Notes: generated by a model not told the origin, from the letters alone. 64,000 bases of DNA from Sphingomonas sp. CL5.1 (GCF_013344685.1 NZ_CP050137.1:2845001-2909000); one strand, 5' to 3'. Positions 33,305-42,533 are shown, counted from the first letter of the stretch. Numbers and translations are program-made.

Positions 33305-35485
33305 TCAGAAATTGTACGCCAGGGATGCGCCAACCACGCGGGGCGGGGCGTAGAGCGCGTATGTTCCGAATGGTCCGCCCTGATACTGCAGGTAGCGATG
33401 GTTGTCGGTGAGATTGGTGACGAACACTTCCGCCTTCCAATGCCCGCGGACTGGAACAAATGAAGCATTCAGGCCGAATTCCACATAAGCCGGATTGCGG
33501 AATTGTTCGTTCATGATGTTGTAGAGACTGCTGGCAAAGGTCATGTTGCCGGTGAATTGCAGCTTCCCGATGCCGACATCGAGATCGTAGGTGGTCGAAG
33601 CGTTCCCGGACCATTTCGGGGAACGCGGCACCACCGTTCCCGTTGCATCCTGCGGGACCGGAACCCATTGGCCGGTTCCATCCGGGAAACCTGGCGCGAT
33701 CTGCTTGATCTGCTTGTTGCCGTCCTTGAAGTCGGTGAATTTTGCATTGAGATAGGCGCCGGCAAGACTGATCCGCCAATTATGCGTGGGACGGATCGTG
33801 GTTTCGGCCTCGAAGCCATAGCTCCGTTCCCCCGGCGCGTTGATCGTCGTGCCGAGGCCGGTGCTGAAATCATAGGTTGTGACCTGAAAGTCGACATATT
33901 TATAGTAGAAGGCCGCTGCGGTGAAGTCGAGCAATGGCGACGCATGCTTGAACCCGGCTTCAAAGGCGTCGACATGCTCCGGTTTCACGAGAACAGGGGG
34001 ATAGCCCGCGTAAGCGCCCGGTTTGAAACCGCGATTGTATGACGCATAGATATTGTCGCCTGAATCGATCTGGTAGCGGATGATGGCGCGAGGCGTGAAC
34101 GCATTCCAGCGGTGATGATCTTCCGTCGCCGGCGGAACACCGCCCGCTTCGACCGAGATATCCTTGCTCTCGAGACTGTAACGGCCGCCAAGCGTGAGGA
34201 AGAGGCCGTTCACCGGCTGATAAGTCGCATCGACGAACAGGCCGAGCGCTTCGCTCTTGATGGTGTTAGAATCAATGACGACCTTCGTGCCGAAAGTGGT
34301 AATATAGGTATATGGTGTGTCCGCGATGCTATTATAATAATTCGCGCCAGCAACAAGGTCTATTTCTCCGGATTTATGTGAGATGGTTATTTCATCGGAG
34401 AAGGTTTTGAATTTCAGATACTGCGCAACGGTCAGGATCGGTGCGCTGGATTGATCGGCATCGACAATGAAAAGATTTGAATCCTTGCGATAGCTGGCGA
34501 CATTCTGGATCGACGTCGTCGCCGATAGTTGGTAATTTGCGATCGCTGAAAAGGCGTCGGCCGTGGTCAGATTGGTCGGTGGGCCGTCGGCGGCGTAACG
34601 GGGAAAACCGCTTCCCGCCACCGCACCGGGAATGCCGGCCAGGACCGCATAATTGTATCCATCCGGATTACTCGCGGTGACGGCCGTAGTATCAAATATG
34701 TAACTGTGTTCGTAGATCAGCCTGAGCTTGAAATTGTCATTGTTGGTAATCAGAATGCTCGGCCGGATGTTGAAAATTTTCGCGCGCGTGTCGAGGCGGT
34801 TGAAATCGGCGACATTTTGCATATAGCCAGGCGTTTCGCGATAATATCCGCTGACACTTACCGCGATATTGGATGAAATCGGGCCGGACACATATCCTTC
34901 CAGTCGTCCGTCGCTATAACTTGCATACGTGCCCTTGACGCTGCCGGTCCAGTGGAACGAAGGCTCGGCGGTGGTCACGAGGATAGCGCCGCCGGTGGTG
35001 TTACGTCCGAACAGCGTGCCTTGCGGCCCCTTCAATACCTGCACGCTACTGACGTTCGCCAGATTGAATCCCATGCCCGCGCCATTGGGAAGATAGACCC
35101 CATCGAGATACACGGCCACGCTGGCATCCACGCCGCCGCCCTGCACTAGTGTACCGATGCCGCGTAGAGTTGGTTCGAATTGCGGGGCTTGTCCCTCGAA
35201 GCGCAGGCTGGTGACCGATTGACCGAGATCGTTCAGCGAACTGATATGCTTGGTTTGCAGTTCTTCCTGACTGATCGAATTGACCGAGACGGGAACGTCG
35301 GCGAGCCGCTCGGCGCGGCGCTGCGCGGTGACGACGATATCCCTGATATCCCTGGCGTCTCTGGTTTCGGCGTTGTCCGACGCGGCCTGCTCGGCACCCG
35401 GAGACGAATTTCCCACGGTTTCAGCCTGCGCGCAAAGCGGCATACACGTCAACAAGGTGCCACATAGCAGATTAAATTTCTTCAT
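33305..35485 (-). CDS. TonB-dependent outer-membrane receptor (TBDR2)
   Basis: Outer-membrane receptor of 726 aa, closely similar throughout to TBDR1. It has a signal peptide ending PLCAQA, TonB-box-like IVVTAQRRAERLADV, plug with LRGIGTLVQGGG and LKGPQGTLFGRNTTGG, and a barrel end GASLAYNF. The ATG at 35485 places the signal sequence at the start. The promoter shows TTATCT (35628-35623) with operator S6 upstream. Probable operon: receptor, cupin, exported SnoaL. Its lower GC than TBDR1 suggests that the two copies had separate histories. Confidence 0.92.
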   Translation of the reverse strand: MKKFNLLCGTLLTCMPLCAQAETVGNSSPGAEQAASDNAETRDARDIRDIVVTAQRRAERLADVPVSVNSISQEELQTKHISSLNDLGQSVTSLRFEGQAPQFEPTLRGIGTLVQGGGVDASVAVYLDGVYLPNGAGMGFNLANVSSVQVLKGPQGTLFGRNTTGGAILVTTAEPSFHWTGSVKGTYASYSDGRLEGYVSGPISSNIAVSVSGYYRETPGYMQNVADFNRLDTRAKIFNIRPSILITNNDNFKLRLIYEHSYIFDTTAVTASNPDGYNYAVLAGIPGAVAGSGFPRYAADGPPTNLTTADAFSAIANYQLSATTSIQNVASYRKDSNLFIVDADQSSAPILTVAQYLKFKTFSDEITISHKSGEIDLVAGANYYNSIADTPYTYITTFGTKVVIDSNTIKSEALGLFVDATYQPVNGLFLTLGGRYSLESKDISVEAGGVPPATEDHHRWNAFTPRAIIRYQIDSGDNIYASYNRGFKPGAYAGYPPVLVKPEHVDAFEAGFKHASPLLDFTAAAFYYKYVDFQVTTYDFSTGLGTTINAPGERSYGFEAETTIRPTHNWRISLAGAYLNAKFTDFKDGNKQIKQIAPGFPDGTGQWVPVPQDATGTVVPRSPKWSGNASTTYDLDVGIGKLQFTGNMTFASSLYNIMNEQFRNPAYVEFGLNASFVPVRGHWKAEVFVTNLTDNHRYLQYQGGPFGTYALYAPPRVVGASLAYNF

Positions 35486-35649
35486 CTCCCTCTCCATATT
35501 TCGTTGTCTATGTTCGATTGAATGATATTGTGGAATAATTATAATTATTTACGGAAATAACTGCTCGAGCTATCCGGTCGTCGGTCCGGACACCTGCTGT
35601 ATCACGTGTGGTCTCTAATTATAGATAATGTATAAAATGGGCGTTTGTC

Positions 35650-35669
35650 TGCCCCCACGACTGGGGACA
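35650..35669. promoter_or_regulatory. Candidate regulon operator S6
   Basis: TGCCCCCACGACTGGGGACA, both half-sites intact, on the upstream side of the TBDR2 promoter; its centre is about 31 bp from TTATCT. Confidence 0.6.
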
Positions 35670-35729
35670 GGGATTGCGCTTTCGCCGCGGCGTGCAATGT
35701 GGGCGCCCGGGCCGGGCAGGAGCGATCAA

Positions 35730-35755
35730 AAAGGGGGATCCGGCGATCCCCCTTT
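35730..35755 (-). terminator. Rho-independent terminator of aldehyde dehydrogenase gene
   Basis: A perfect 11-bp stem (AAAGGGGGATC / GATCCCCCTTT) with a 4-nt loop. Read on the minus strand it is followed by TT and lies 138 bp after the 35893 gene's stop, giving a run of five T. Confidence 0.75.
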
Positions 35756-35892
35756 GTCGTTCTTCTCCCTCGCGGGATGTTCTGTTGTGGTGGCGTTGAG
35801 CGACGCAGTCGGTTCGGGGCGCTAGGGGCCAGTTTCGCGGCTGTCGCTTACAAGAAGCGGTTTGAACTGCCCATGGCCGCTCCGGTTTTTCC

Positions 35893-37374
35893 CTATCCGA
35901 GATTCGGCTCCCCTTCGAGGATGATGGTCTTGGTCTCCAGGAACGGGAGCAATCCCTCGGTGCCGCCTTCGCGCCCGATGCCCGATTGTTTGAAGCCGCC
36001 AAAGGCGATCGAGAAATCGGTGCGAAACCAATTGTGCCCGACGGTTCCCGCCTGAAGTTGCCGCGCAACATGATAGGCGCGAGTCGGGTCGTTGGTAAAT
36101 ACGGAGGAATTCAACCCGAACAGCGTGTCGTTTGCGATTTCCACCGCATGGGCCTCGTTGTCGGCTGGAATAATGCTGACGACCGGGCCGAAAATCTCCT
36201 CGCGCGCGATGGTCATGCTGTTGTCGACATTGGTGAAAACGGTCGGCTCGATGAAATAGCCGCGATTGAGGTGCGCCGGACGACCACCGCCGGTGGCGAT
36301 CTTCGCGCCCTCCTCGCGTCCTTTCGCGATATATCCTTCGACACGATCGCGCTGGCGCGCCATCGCGAGCGGCCCCATGCCGATCGCGGTGTCGGACGGG
36401 TCGCCGACGGAAATCGCCTTGAATGCCGCCGCCATCGCCTCCGCAAAAGCATCGTGACGGTGCTTCGAGATGACGAGGCGGGTGAGCGATGAACAGACCT
36501 GTCCGCTCAGAACAGGCGCATAGGTCGCGATATGGGCGGCGGCTTCCTCGACATCATAATCATCGAGAATGACCGCCGCGGACTTGCCGCCGAGTTCGAG
36601 CGTGCAGCGGGCGATGCGCTCGCCGCAGATTGAGGCGATCTTCTTGCCTGCCGCGCTTGAGCCGGTGAAGGTGATCTTGTCGATCCCCGGATTGCGCACC
36701 AGCAATTCGGACACCTCGCGATCGGCTGTGACCACATTGAGCACGCCGGCGGGCAGGCCGATCGCCTTGGCGATCTCCCCGAACAGCAGGAGCGCGCCAG
36801 GAGACTCGGGTGATGCCTTCAGGACGACGGTGCATCCCGCGAGCATGGCGGGCGCGATCTTCCAGGCAGCGAGGAACGGGGCGCCGTTCCACGGTACGAT
36901 CGCGCCGACCACGCCGACCGGCTCGCGAACGAGGAAACTCGCCACCGCGCCGGGTGAATGCAGCGCTTCATGGCGCTCTACCCACTGGAATTTCTCGGCA
37001 AGACCCGCATAATATTCGAATACCCACGGAACGCCCGCGAGGAAGCCGTCTGCCACGCCGCGCGTCGCGCCGATTTCCGATGTCCAGACCTGGCTGAATT
37101 CGGCCAGTCGCCTCTGAAGCTCGGCGCCGAATGCCAGCAGGTATTTCGCACGCTCGGCATGGGAGAGGCGCGGCCACGGCCCCTTGTCGAACGCCAGGCG
37201 AGCTGCCGCGACGGCGCGATCGATATCCGCCGCCTGCGCCTCGGCGACGCTGATGAACAACTCCTCGGTGGCGGGATTGATGACGTCGATCTTGGCGCCG
37301 CTCGACGGTGCGACCCAATCGCCGCCGATGAAGAATTGGTCGGGCCGCTCAAGGATGCCGGGGGCGTCGGTCAT
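35893..37374 (-). CDS. NAD(P)-dependent aldehyde dehydrogenase
   Basis: Aldehyde dehydrogenase of 493 aa. Seen: FFIGGDWVAPSSGAKID, IVPWNGAPFLAAW, KASPESPGA, FTGSSAAGKK, LELGGKSAAVIL (Glu260), LSGQVCSSLTR (Cys294) and EEIFGPVVSIIPADN. The start at 37374 has GAGGAGAG upstream. It is divergent from a SnoaL gene, with operator S7 shared between them and TAGGGT (37490-37485) as a possible -10. It ends before a strong hairpin terminator, so it is likely a single-gene unit. Confidence 0.92.
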   Translation of the reverse strand: MTDAPGILERPDQFFIGGDWVAPSSGAKIDVINPATEELFISVAEAQAADIDRAVAAARLAFDKGPWPRLSHAERAKYLLAFGAELQRRLAEFSQVWTSEIGATRGVADGFLAGVPWVFEYYAGLAEKFQWVERHEALHSPGAVASFLVREPVGVVGAIVPWNGAPFLAAWKIAPAMLAGCTVVLKASPESPGALLLFGEIAKAIGLPAGVLNVVTADREVSELLVRNPGIDKITFTGSSAAGKKIASICGERIARCTLELGGKSAAVILDDYDVEEAAAHIATYAPVLSGQVCSSLTRLVISKHRHDAFAEAMAAAFKAISVGDPSDTAIGMGPLAMARQRDRVEGYIAKGREEGAKIATGGGRPAHLNRGYFIEPTVFTNVDNSMTIAREEIFGPVVSIIPADNEAHAVEIANDTLFGLNSSVFTNDPTRAYHVARQLQAGTVGHNWFRTDFSIAFGGFKQSGIGREGGTEGLLPFLETKTIILEGEPNLG

Positions 37375-37511
37375 CGATACTCTCCTCAATGTGATATCGT
37401 GCTGCGACGGAGGCGGATCTCCAGACGGGGCCGAGCAATTTCGGAGCTGGCCCGGGAAGGACAATCGACCTGTCGCGACCATTTACCCTAACATCCGTCA
37501 TCGGCTCGCGC

Positions 37512-37531
37512 AGTCCCCATGAGTGGGGGCA
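37512..37531. promoter_or_regulatory. Candidate regulon operator S7
   Basis: AGTCCCCATGAGTGGGGGCA, one mismatch from the half-site pattern. TAATCC (37552-37557, plus) and TAGGGT (37490-37485, minus) each stand about 30-32 bp from its centre, so one site could serve both divergent promoters. Confidence 0.6.
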
Positions 37532-37595
37532 TCGTGTCGACGGGAAACCGCTAATCCTACGCGTCAGCCAGGAATCTTGCAGGAGGATATCCGAT

Positions 37596-37964
37596 ATGAC
37601 CGAGCGGGATGACGAGCGTCTGATGCGCGGGTGGTCGACGGCGATGAGCGGCAATTTTTCGGTCCTGAACGATATTTGCGCGCCGGAATGTGAGATATGG
37701 CACAGTTCGGACAACAGGTGGATACTTCAACGCGATGCGATGGATGCTTTCATCGCCGCGCATGACGCGGGGCGGATTCCCCCTTTTGAAGAGGTTCGCA
37801 TCATGCCGACCGCGAAAGGCTTTCTCTGCCAGGCGTCGATGACGATGCAGCCGATCGGCAGGATTCACCTTATCCAGCTGCTTGCCACGGAAGGCGGGCG
37901 CATCGTGCGCGTGGAAGAATATATCTCCCCCGAAATGGATCTCGCCACGCCACTGGCGGCCTGA
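37596..37964 (+). CDS. SnoaL/NTF2-like protein, cytoplasmic type
   Basis: A 122-aa paralogue of the 1917-2285 protein with no signal peptide: DICAPECEIWHSSDNRW, AGRIPPFEEVRIMPTAKGF and RVEEYISPEMDLA. GGAGGATATCC lies before the ATG. It is the counterpart, in the second receptor region, of the SnoaL gene behind TBDR1; here it has its own promoter with operator S7. Reaction unknown. Confidence 0.85.
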   Translation: MTERDDERLMRGWSTAMSGNFSVLNDICAPECEIWHSSDNRWILQRDAMDAFIAAHDAGRIPPFEEVRIMPTAKGFLCQASMTMQPIGRIHLIQLLATEGGRIVRVEEYISPEMDLATPLAA

Positions 37965-37989
37965 TCCACCGGCTTGGCGGTGGATCAGG
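37960..37989. terminator. Hairpin between convergent SnoaL genes
   Basis: CCTGATCCACCG pairs exactly with CGGTGGATCAGG around a 6-nt loop; the left arm contains the stop codon of the 37596 gene. The position between convergent genes suggests termination; no T-tract follows. Confidence 0.55.
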
Positions 37990-38139
37990 TGCGATCCGCC
38001 CCGGCCTGGGCCACCCGGGGCACTCGCGCGGTGATTCCCGGCCGGAAGCGGGCGCCGCGCCGGGGAAATCGGGCCTGCGAGGCGGTCGGGGACAGGCGGC
38101 ACCGGAAATCAGTCCCGGATTCTCCCGGCGGCGAAGATC

Positions 38140-38712
38140 TCAATATGTTGCGACGCCAACCGTGTCGATCTTCTGGATCAACCATTTGCCGCCGATCTTC
38201 ACATAATCCTCCTCCAGTTCCTCGAACACTACGCCGGTCTTTCCCTTGAGGCGCTCCCTGAGCGCGGCATCGGCCTTCGACAGGTCTCCGTAGCCATCAA
38301 TCCACCATTTCGCATGCGCATGGGTGGGGCCGTCGAATGCGATATCGGGCATCATCACCAGGTGGATGGTACGCATCTTCTCGCCCAGAAGATTCTGCGT
38401 GAATTTCACCACATTCTCGCGCCCCTGCATATCCGCCAGAGTCTGGGCCTTGTCGCTGTCGATCTTGCTGCTCAACCGCATCGAGACGTCATCGGTCAGA
38501 ACGGCGTTCAGCGCAGCCCAGTCGCGATTGTCGATCGCGCGACAAAAACGGATGCGCGCAAGCTTGATATCCTCTATCGCGGCCAATCGCTCAACCGTTG
38601 CCCGCAAGGATTCGGGGACATTCGCACCCTGCGACTCAGCCGACGCGGCGATCGGCAACAATAGCGCCAAGCCAGAAGCCGATCTTATCAGCCACCCCAT
38701 GATATTCACCAT
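38140..38712 (-). CDS. Exported SnoaL/NTF2-like protein (exported copy 3)
   Basis: A 190-aa protein with a signal peptide ending LPIAASAES. The mature domain (IEDIKLARIRFCRAIDNRDW, TDDVSMRLSS, IHLVMMPDIAFDG, KWWIDGYGDLSK, EEDYVKIGGKWLIQKID) keeps the layout of copies 1, 2 and 4 but not the SIHICTMPQF or VRPPI blocks, so it is a distinct branch. GGAGAGG lies 9 bp before the ATG at 38712. It is the last gene of a minus-strand series with an SDR, another exported SnoaL protein and a CoA-transferase. Confidence 0.8.
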   Translation of the reverse strand: MVNIMGWLIRSASGLALLLPIAASAESQGANVPESLRATVERLAAIEDIKLARIRFCRAIDNRDWAALNAVLTDDVSMRLSSKIDSDKAQTLADMQGRENVVKFTQNLLGEKMRTIHLVMMPDIAFDGPTHAHAKWWIDGYGDLSKADAALRERLKGKTGVVFEELEEDYVKIGGKWLIQKIDTVGVATY

Positions 38713-38772
38713 TTTTCTTACCCTCTCCAACAAACAATTAATTGCGTGCTCGCGATGCCGACAGCACGAATT

Positions 38773-39513
38773 TCAATATTCCTGGCTGGTGGGCCGAAAG
38801 ATTATCTCGTTGATATCCACGTCTTCCGGCTGGCTCATCGCGAACGTCACCATCGCGGCGAAGGAATCGGCGGAGATTGCGCGGGAATATACGGCGCGCA
38901 TTCCTTCGAGCACGACGGGATCAGTGATGGTTTCCGCCAATTCTGTCGCCACCGCGCCGGGAGAGATGATCGTGGTGCGGATATTCCACGGCTTCACTTC
39001 CTGCCGCAGCCCCTCGGAGATCGCGCGCACCGCGTGTTTGGTCGCGGCATAGACAACCCCGCCGCCACGCACCTTGTGTCCCGCGATCGAGGCGACATTG
39101 ATGATATGGCCGCGTTTCCGTTCGATCATGTGCGGTAGCACCGCGGCGATGCCATAAAGCACCCCCTTGATGTTGACGTCGATCATCCGGTCCCAGTCGT
39201 CGACTTTCAGAAGTTCGAGCCGGGAGCTTGGCATCAACCCGGCATTATTGAGCATGACGTCGACACGGCCATAGATGGCGATTGCCCGGTCGACGAGCGC
39301 CTGCACCTGTTCCCGCCGGGTCACATCGGTGGATATGGCAAGCGCGCTGGCGCCACTCGCGGACAGTTCGCGGGCAAGAGCATCAATGCGCTCGAACCGG
39401 CGCGCGCCCAGCACCACGGTTGCGCCTTGCGCGCAAAGACGACGCGCCGCAGCTTCCCCCAGGCCGCTGCTTGCCCCGGTGATGACGACGACCTTGCTCT
39501 CGATATCGTTCAT
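38773..39513 (-). CDS. Short-chain dehydrogenase/reductase (SDR)
   Basis: Classical SDR of 246 aa. Seen: [30 protein letters not shown], the [10 protein letters not shown] serine region, and [16 protein letters not shown] with catalytic Tyr and Lys. It lacks the usual C-terminal DGG motif and instead ends [16 protein letters not shown], as in SDRs related to serine or 3-hydroxy acid dehydrogenases. It lies 38 bp after the exported SnoaL copy 4 in the same operon. Confidence 0.9.
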   Translation of the reverse strand: MNDIESKVVVITGASSGLGEAAARRLCAQGATVVLGARRFERIDALARELSASGASALAISTDVTRREQVQALVDRAIAIYGRVDVMLNNAGLMPSSRLELLKVDDWDRMIDVNIKGVLYGIAAVLPHMIERKRGHIINVASIAGHKVRGGGVVYAATKHAVRAISEGLRQEVKPWNIRTTIISPGAVATELAETITDPVVLEGMRAVYSRAISADSFAAMVTFAMSQPEDVDINEIIFRPTSQEY

Positions 39514-39551
39514 GGAAATCTCTCAGACGTTTTGGGTTTCGCGCGAGGACC

Positions 39552-40103
39552 CTAGAATCCGACATGCGCTTCGATCCGCGCATCGACCTTGCTGATCCGC
39601 CACTTGCCGTCGACGTGGACATAGTCTTCGACGAGCCGCTCGTAGCCGAGGCCCGATCGCCCCGCGATATTGCCGTAGCCGTTGATGAACCAAAGGGCCT
39701 GCGCATGGTTGGCGGTGACGCTGACGAATTGCGGCATGGTGCAGATGTGGATGGATTGCCCAGTCAGCACAGTCTTGACGAAGTCGACATATGCATCGCC
39801 CCCTTTGGTTCGGATCGGCGGACGAACATCAGGGCCGCCTGGTCCGTCGGTCTCCGCGAAATATTGCTCGAAATCGTCGGTAATTACCGACCTGAGCGCT
39901 ATCCAGTCGTGACCGTCGAGCGCGCGGCAGAAGGTCATGCGGAGGTTCTTCATCTCCTCCATTGCCAATAACCGCGCCATGCCGGATAGCTCCGCCGGCC
40001 GCGCGATGGCCGGCTGGTTCGCGACCCGCCCCATTGCTGCCGAGGCGATCACGGGCGCCAGCATTATGGGGCAGGACAGGAGCGCCTTCATCATTTTGGC
40101 CAT
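39552..40103 (-). CDS. Exported SnoaL/NTF2-like protein (exported copy 4)
   Basis: A 183-aa protein with a signal peptide (MKALLSCPIMLAPVIASAA). Mature blocks as in copies 1 and 2: MEEMKNLRMTFCRALDGHDW, DDFEQYFAETDGPGGP, VRPPIRTKG, SIHICTMPQF, WFINGYGNIAG and RIEAHVGF. It starts 22 bp after the CoA-transferase stop, so the two are probably co-transcribed. The clear pairing of such proteins with receptors and dehydrogenases suggests a conserved periplasmic step. Reaction unknown. Confidence 0.85.
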   Translation of the reverse strand: MAKMMKALLSCPIMLAPVIASAAMGRVANQPAIARPAELSGMARLLAMEEMKNLRMTFCRALDGHDWIALRSVITDDFEQYFAETDGPGGPDVRPPIRTKGGDAYVDFVKTVLTGQSIHICTMPQFVSVTANHAQALWFINGYGNIAGRSGLGYERLVEDYVHVDGKWRISKVDARIEAHVGF

Positions 40104-40125
40104 GGTCGTCCTCCAGGCATCCGCT

Positions 40126-41376
40126 TCAGAAACAGGATACGATTCCGTCTGCGGCGAGTTCGGCGATTTCGCGCGGCGACAGGCCCAATTCGGCTTCGAG
40201 CAACTCGGAAGTGTGTTCGCCGAGCCACGGCGCGCGCCTCTCCGGCCCCTCGGCCATATTGGATAGCTTGATCGGATTGCCGGGCACCAGCGCGGGCTGC
40301 GTCACGCCGTCGACGCGATCGACGGAAACGATCATGTCGCGCACCACGATATGGGGGTCAGCGATAACTTCCTGGATCGACTGGCATTTGCCGACCGCGA
40401 TGCCGGCATTTGCAATGATCGCGCATGCCTCGTCACGTGTAAGGTTGGTTGCCCAGTCTTCCACCGCGGGCCGAATCACATCCTCGATATGTGCACCCCA
40501 GCCCGCGCCGTTCTGGAGGCGCTGATCCTCGATCCATTCCGGGCGATCGACAATACGAGCGAGCGCGACGAAATGGGGTTGCCGGGTGCATTGCAGGACG
40601 AAATAGCCATCCTTTGCGCGAAAGCCTGCCGTCAGGTTGGCGGGCGTGAGGGTCGACGGTTTGCCGAGCGAGTAGTAATTAATCATCACATCAACCATCG
40701 AGACCATCGTGTCGTACATCGCGATGTCGATATGCTGGCCGTCGCCGGTTGCGTCGCGGTGCCGGAGCGCGGCCAGAATGCCGACGGCGGCGAACATTGC
40801 TGTCGCCGTATCGCCGAGTGCTCCGGCAACGCCGATCACCGGTGCCTGATCCGGTTTTCTCTTGAAATCATAGAAAGCCGACAGCGCTTCGACGATCGGA
40901 GCGAAGGCCGCTTGCCCGAAATAGGGCGAGGCCGGATTCATCCCGAAGCCGGATATAGAGGCATAGATGAGCCGGGGGTTGATCGGTGCCAGGTCGGCAT
41001 AACCGAGGTTGAGCCGGTCGAGCGTACCGGCACGGAAGTTTTCCGCGAATACGTCAAAACGGCATGCCAGCTTCCGTATGATCTCGCGGCCGGCCTCTGA
41101 TTTTATATCGACCGCAATCGACCGCTTGTTCATGTTGTTGCGCAGGAAGGTGCTGCCGGTAATGGCTCCTTTCGGGTCTTTCACATGGGGATGCGTCAGG
41201 CGGGAAGTATCGCCGCGCTCGGGATGTTCTAGCCGGACGACATCGGCGCCAAGCCGCGCAAGCAACTGCGTCGCGAAGGGGAGCGCCTGCTGCTGCTCGA
41301 GCGCGAGGATGCGCACGCCGTCGAGCGGCTTGCCGAAGCGCGCGCGTTCGGGGTGCCTTACTTCCCCGATCTTCAT
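40126..41376 (-). CDS. Class III CoA-transferase (CaiB/BaiF)
   Basis: Family III CoA-transferase of 416 aa. Seen: RILALEQQQALPFATQLLAR, GADVVRLEHPERGD, NMNKRSIAVDIKSEAG, GVAGALGDT with the likely catalytic Asp, and GQHIDIAMYDT. It differs from the FGRYIAGP pair and stands with SDR and exported SnoaL genes, so it likely activates another acid of the pathway. First gene of a four-gene minus-strand operon; the 306-bp upstream gap holds candidate operator S9 with TTAGTC (41569-41564) about 31 bp away. Confidence 0.9.
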   Translation of the reverse strand: MKIGEVRHPERARFGKPLDGVRILALEQQQALPFATQLLARLGADVVRLEHPERGDTSRLTHPHVKDPKGAITGSTFLRNNMNKRSIAVDIKSEAGREIIRKLACRFDVFAENFRAGTLDRLNLGYADLAPINPRLIYASISGFGMNPASPYFGQAAFAPIVEALSAFYDFKRKPDQAPVIGVAGALGDTATAMFAAVGILAALRHRDATGDGQHIDIAMYDTMVSMVDVMINYYSLGKPSTLTPANLTAGFRAKDGYFVLQCTRQPHFVALARIVDRPEWIEDQRLQNGAGWGAHIEDVIRPAVEDWATNLTRDEACAIIANAGIAVGKCQSIQEVIADPHIVVRDMIVSVDRVDGVTQPALVPGNPIKLSNMAEGPERRAPWLGEHTSELLEAELGLSPREIAELAADGIVSCF

Positions 41377-41682
41377 GCCGTGTCGTTTCGGAACTGAAGT
41401 TCGCGAGCGGCGCGCCGGGTCGGGATTCTCGTCGACAACATCAGCCCGACAGGCGCGCTGGCGAACGGATAAAGACTCTCGCTCACAATCCCCCCACTGG
41501 CTATCCGCGAATTGAAAAGTTCGTCCCGCCAGTGCGCGCGCGGCGATGGCGTCAGTGGAGAGAGACTAATTCGGAATCGCGATCGGGAAATGTCACCGTC
41601 GATGGGGACCGATGGCGGGGCGCCCGGTGAATACGAAGGCGGCCCGGGCGATGAAGCGTGGGCGGGGCCACGGTCGCTGTCG
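41377..41682. promoter_or_regulatory. Promoter region of the CoA-transferase operon
   Basis: This 306-bp gap lies between the GntR stop and the CoA-transferase start, both on the minus strand. Besides S9 and a TTAGTC hexamer nothing coding is convincing; the small ORFs found there are low-quality. Confidence 0.45.
41591..41610. promoter_or_regulatory. Candidate regulon operator S9
   Basis: TGTCACCGTCGATGGGGACC; right half-site almost intact, left with two changes. It is retained because a possible -10 element lies at the same distance as at other copies. Confidence 0.4.
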
Positions 41683-42414
41683 CTACGATCGGGCGCGACG
41701 TTCCTTCGAGGCTTTTTTACCTTTTGGTTCCGGGGTGGAATCATCGTCCCACAGCCCTTGCCGATCGAGCGTCGCGACCAGGCCTTCGCCGCCCAACACG
41801 ATATGGCGGAACATCAGTGAGGCGGCAGCCTCCGGGTCGCGCAGCTTGATCGCGTTGAGGATGATCGGATGATATTCCATCGCGTGCATCAACTGCCCCT
41901 CGATCGTCGCGTAGAAGCGATTGGGCAGTTGTTTCGTCAGGCTCCCGAGAAGCAGCGCCAGGCGAGGAGAATCCGCCGCCAGATTGATGGCGCGGTGAAA
42001 GACATGGCCCAGCCGGTCGATCTGCGGTTTGTCGTCACTGGCGATCGCCGTTTCGTAGGCGCGCTGCTGACCTTCCATTTCCGCGATCTGCTCGTCGGTC
42101 ATCCGCGTCGTGGCGCGGCGCGCCAGTTCCGCCCCGATCGTCGCCTGCGCCCAGAAAAGATCGAGGAGATCCTGCCGGCTGAAGCCGTTGACCATGAAGC
42201 CCCTGCGCGGGATCAGCCGCACATAGGATTCGCTCTGGAGCATCAGCAAGCCCTCGCGCACGGGCGTCATGCTCACATCGAGCGATTTCGCCACGGCGTC
42301 GATGCGGAGGAACTGGCCCGATTTGATCTGGCCGGATACGATCTGCTCGCGAAGCTTGGCGGCGACCCAGTTTGACAGCTGGACCCGGCCATTGTCCTCC
42401 GCCGGTTGAAGCAT
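41683..42414 (-). CDS. GntR-family transcriptional regulator (FCD type)
   Basis: A 243-aa GntR regulator. The winged helix (LSNWVAAKLREQIVSGQIKS, then DVSMTPVREGLLMLQSE) is followed by an all-helical FCD-like ligand domain (ELARRATTRMTDEQIAEM, LGHVFHRAINLAADSP). The ATG at 42414 has GAGG 7 bp upstream; 42441 is an alternative. It follows the SDR at 42534 on the same strand and lies between the SDR operon and module B. Short AT-rich promoter patches at 43352 and 53130 are possible targets (inference). Confidence 0.88.
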   Translation of the reverse strand: MLQPAEDNGRVQLSNWVAAKLREQIVSGQIKSGQFLRIDAVAKSLDVSMTPVREGLLMLQSESYVRLIPRRGFMVNGFSRQDLLDLFWAQATIGAELARRATTRMTDEQIAEMEGQQRAYETAIASDDKPQIDRLGHVFHRAINLAADSPRLALLLGSLTKQLPNRFYATIEGQLMHAMEYHPIILNAIKLRDPEAAASLMFRHIVLGGEGLVATLDRQGLWDDDSTPEPKGKKASKERRARS

Positions 42415-42533
42415 GAGCGAGCGTCCCTCATTATTCGCCATGATGGTCAAGCGATCCCGTTTGAAAGCCGTGCGGTGCTTCGATCAAATCCCTCGCGCTG
42501 TCCAGCGCGTCTCCCATTTTCGCGCATGGCCCT

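Larger units (their letters stand above)
35486..35892. promoter_or_regulatory. Gap holding TBDR2 promoter, operator S6 and a terminator
   Basis: A 407-bp stretch without a gene. On the minus strand TTATCT (35628-35623) and TATAAT (35623-35618) offer -10 elements, preceded by TTATACATTATC that recurs at 53139. Operator S6 lies upstream and the terminator of the aldehyde dehydrogenase gene at 35730. ORFs of 65-136 codons in this gap lack RBS and family motifs. Confidence 0.5.
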
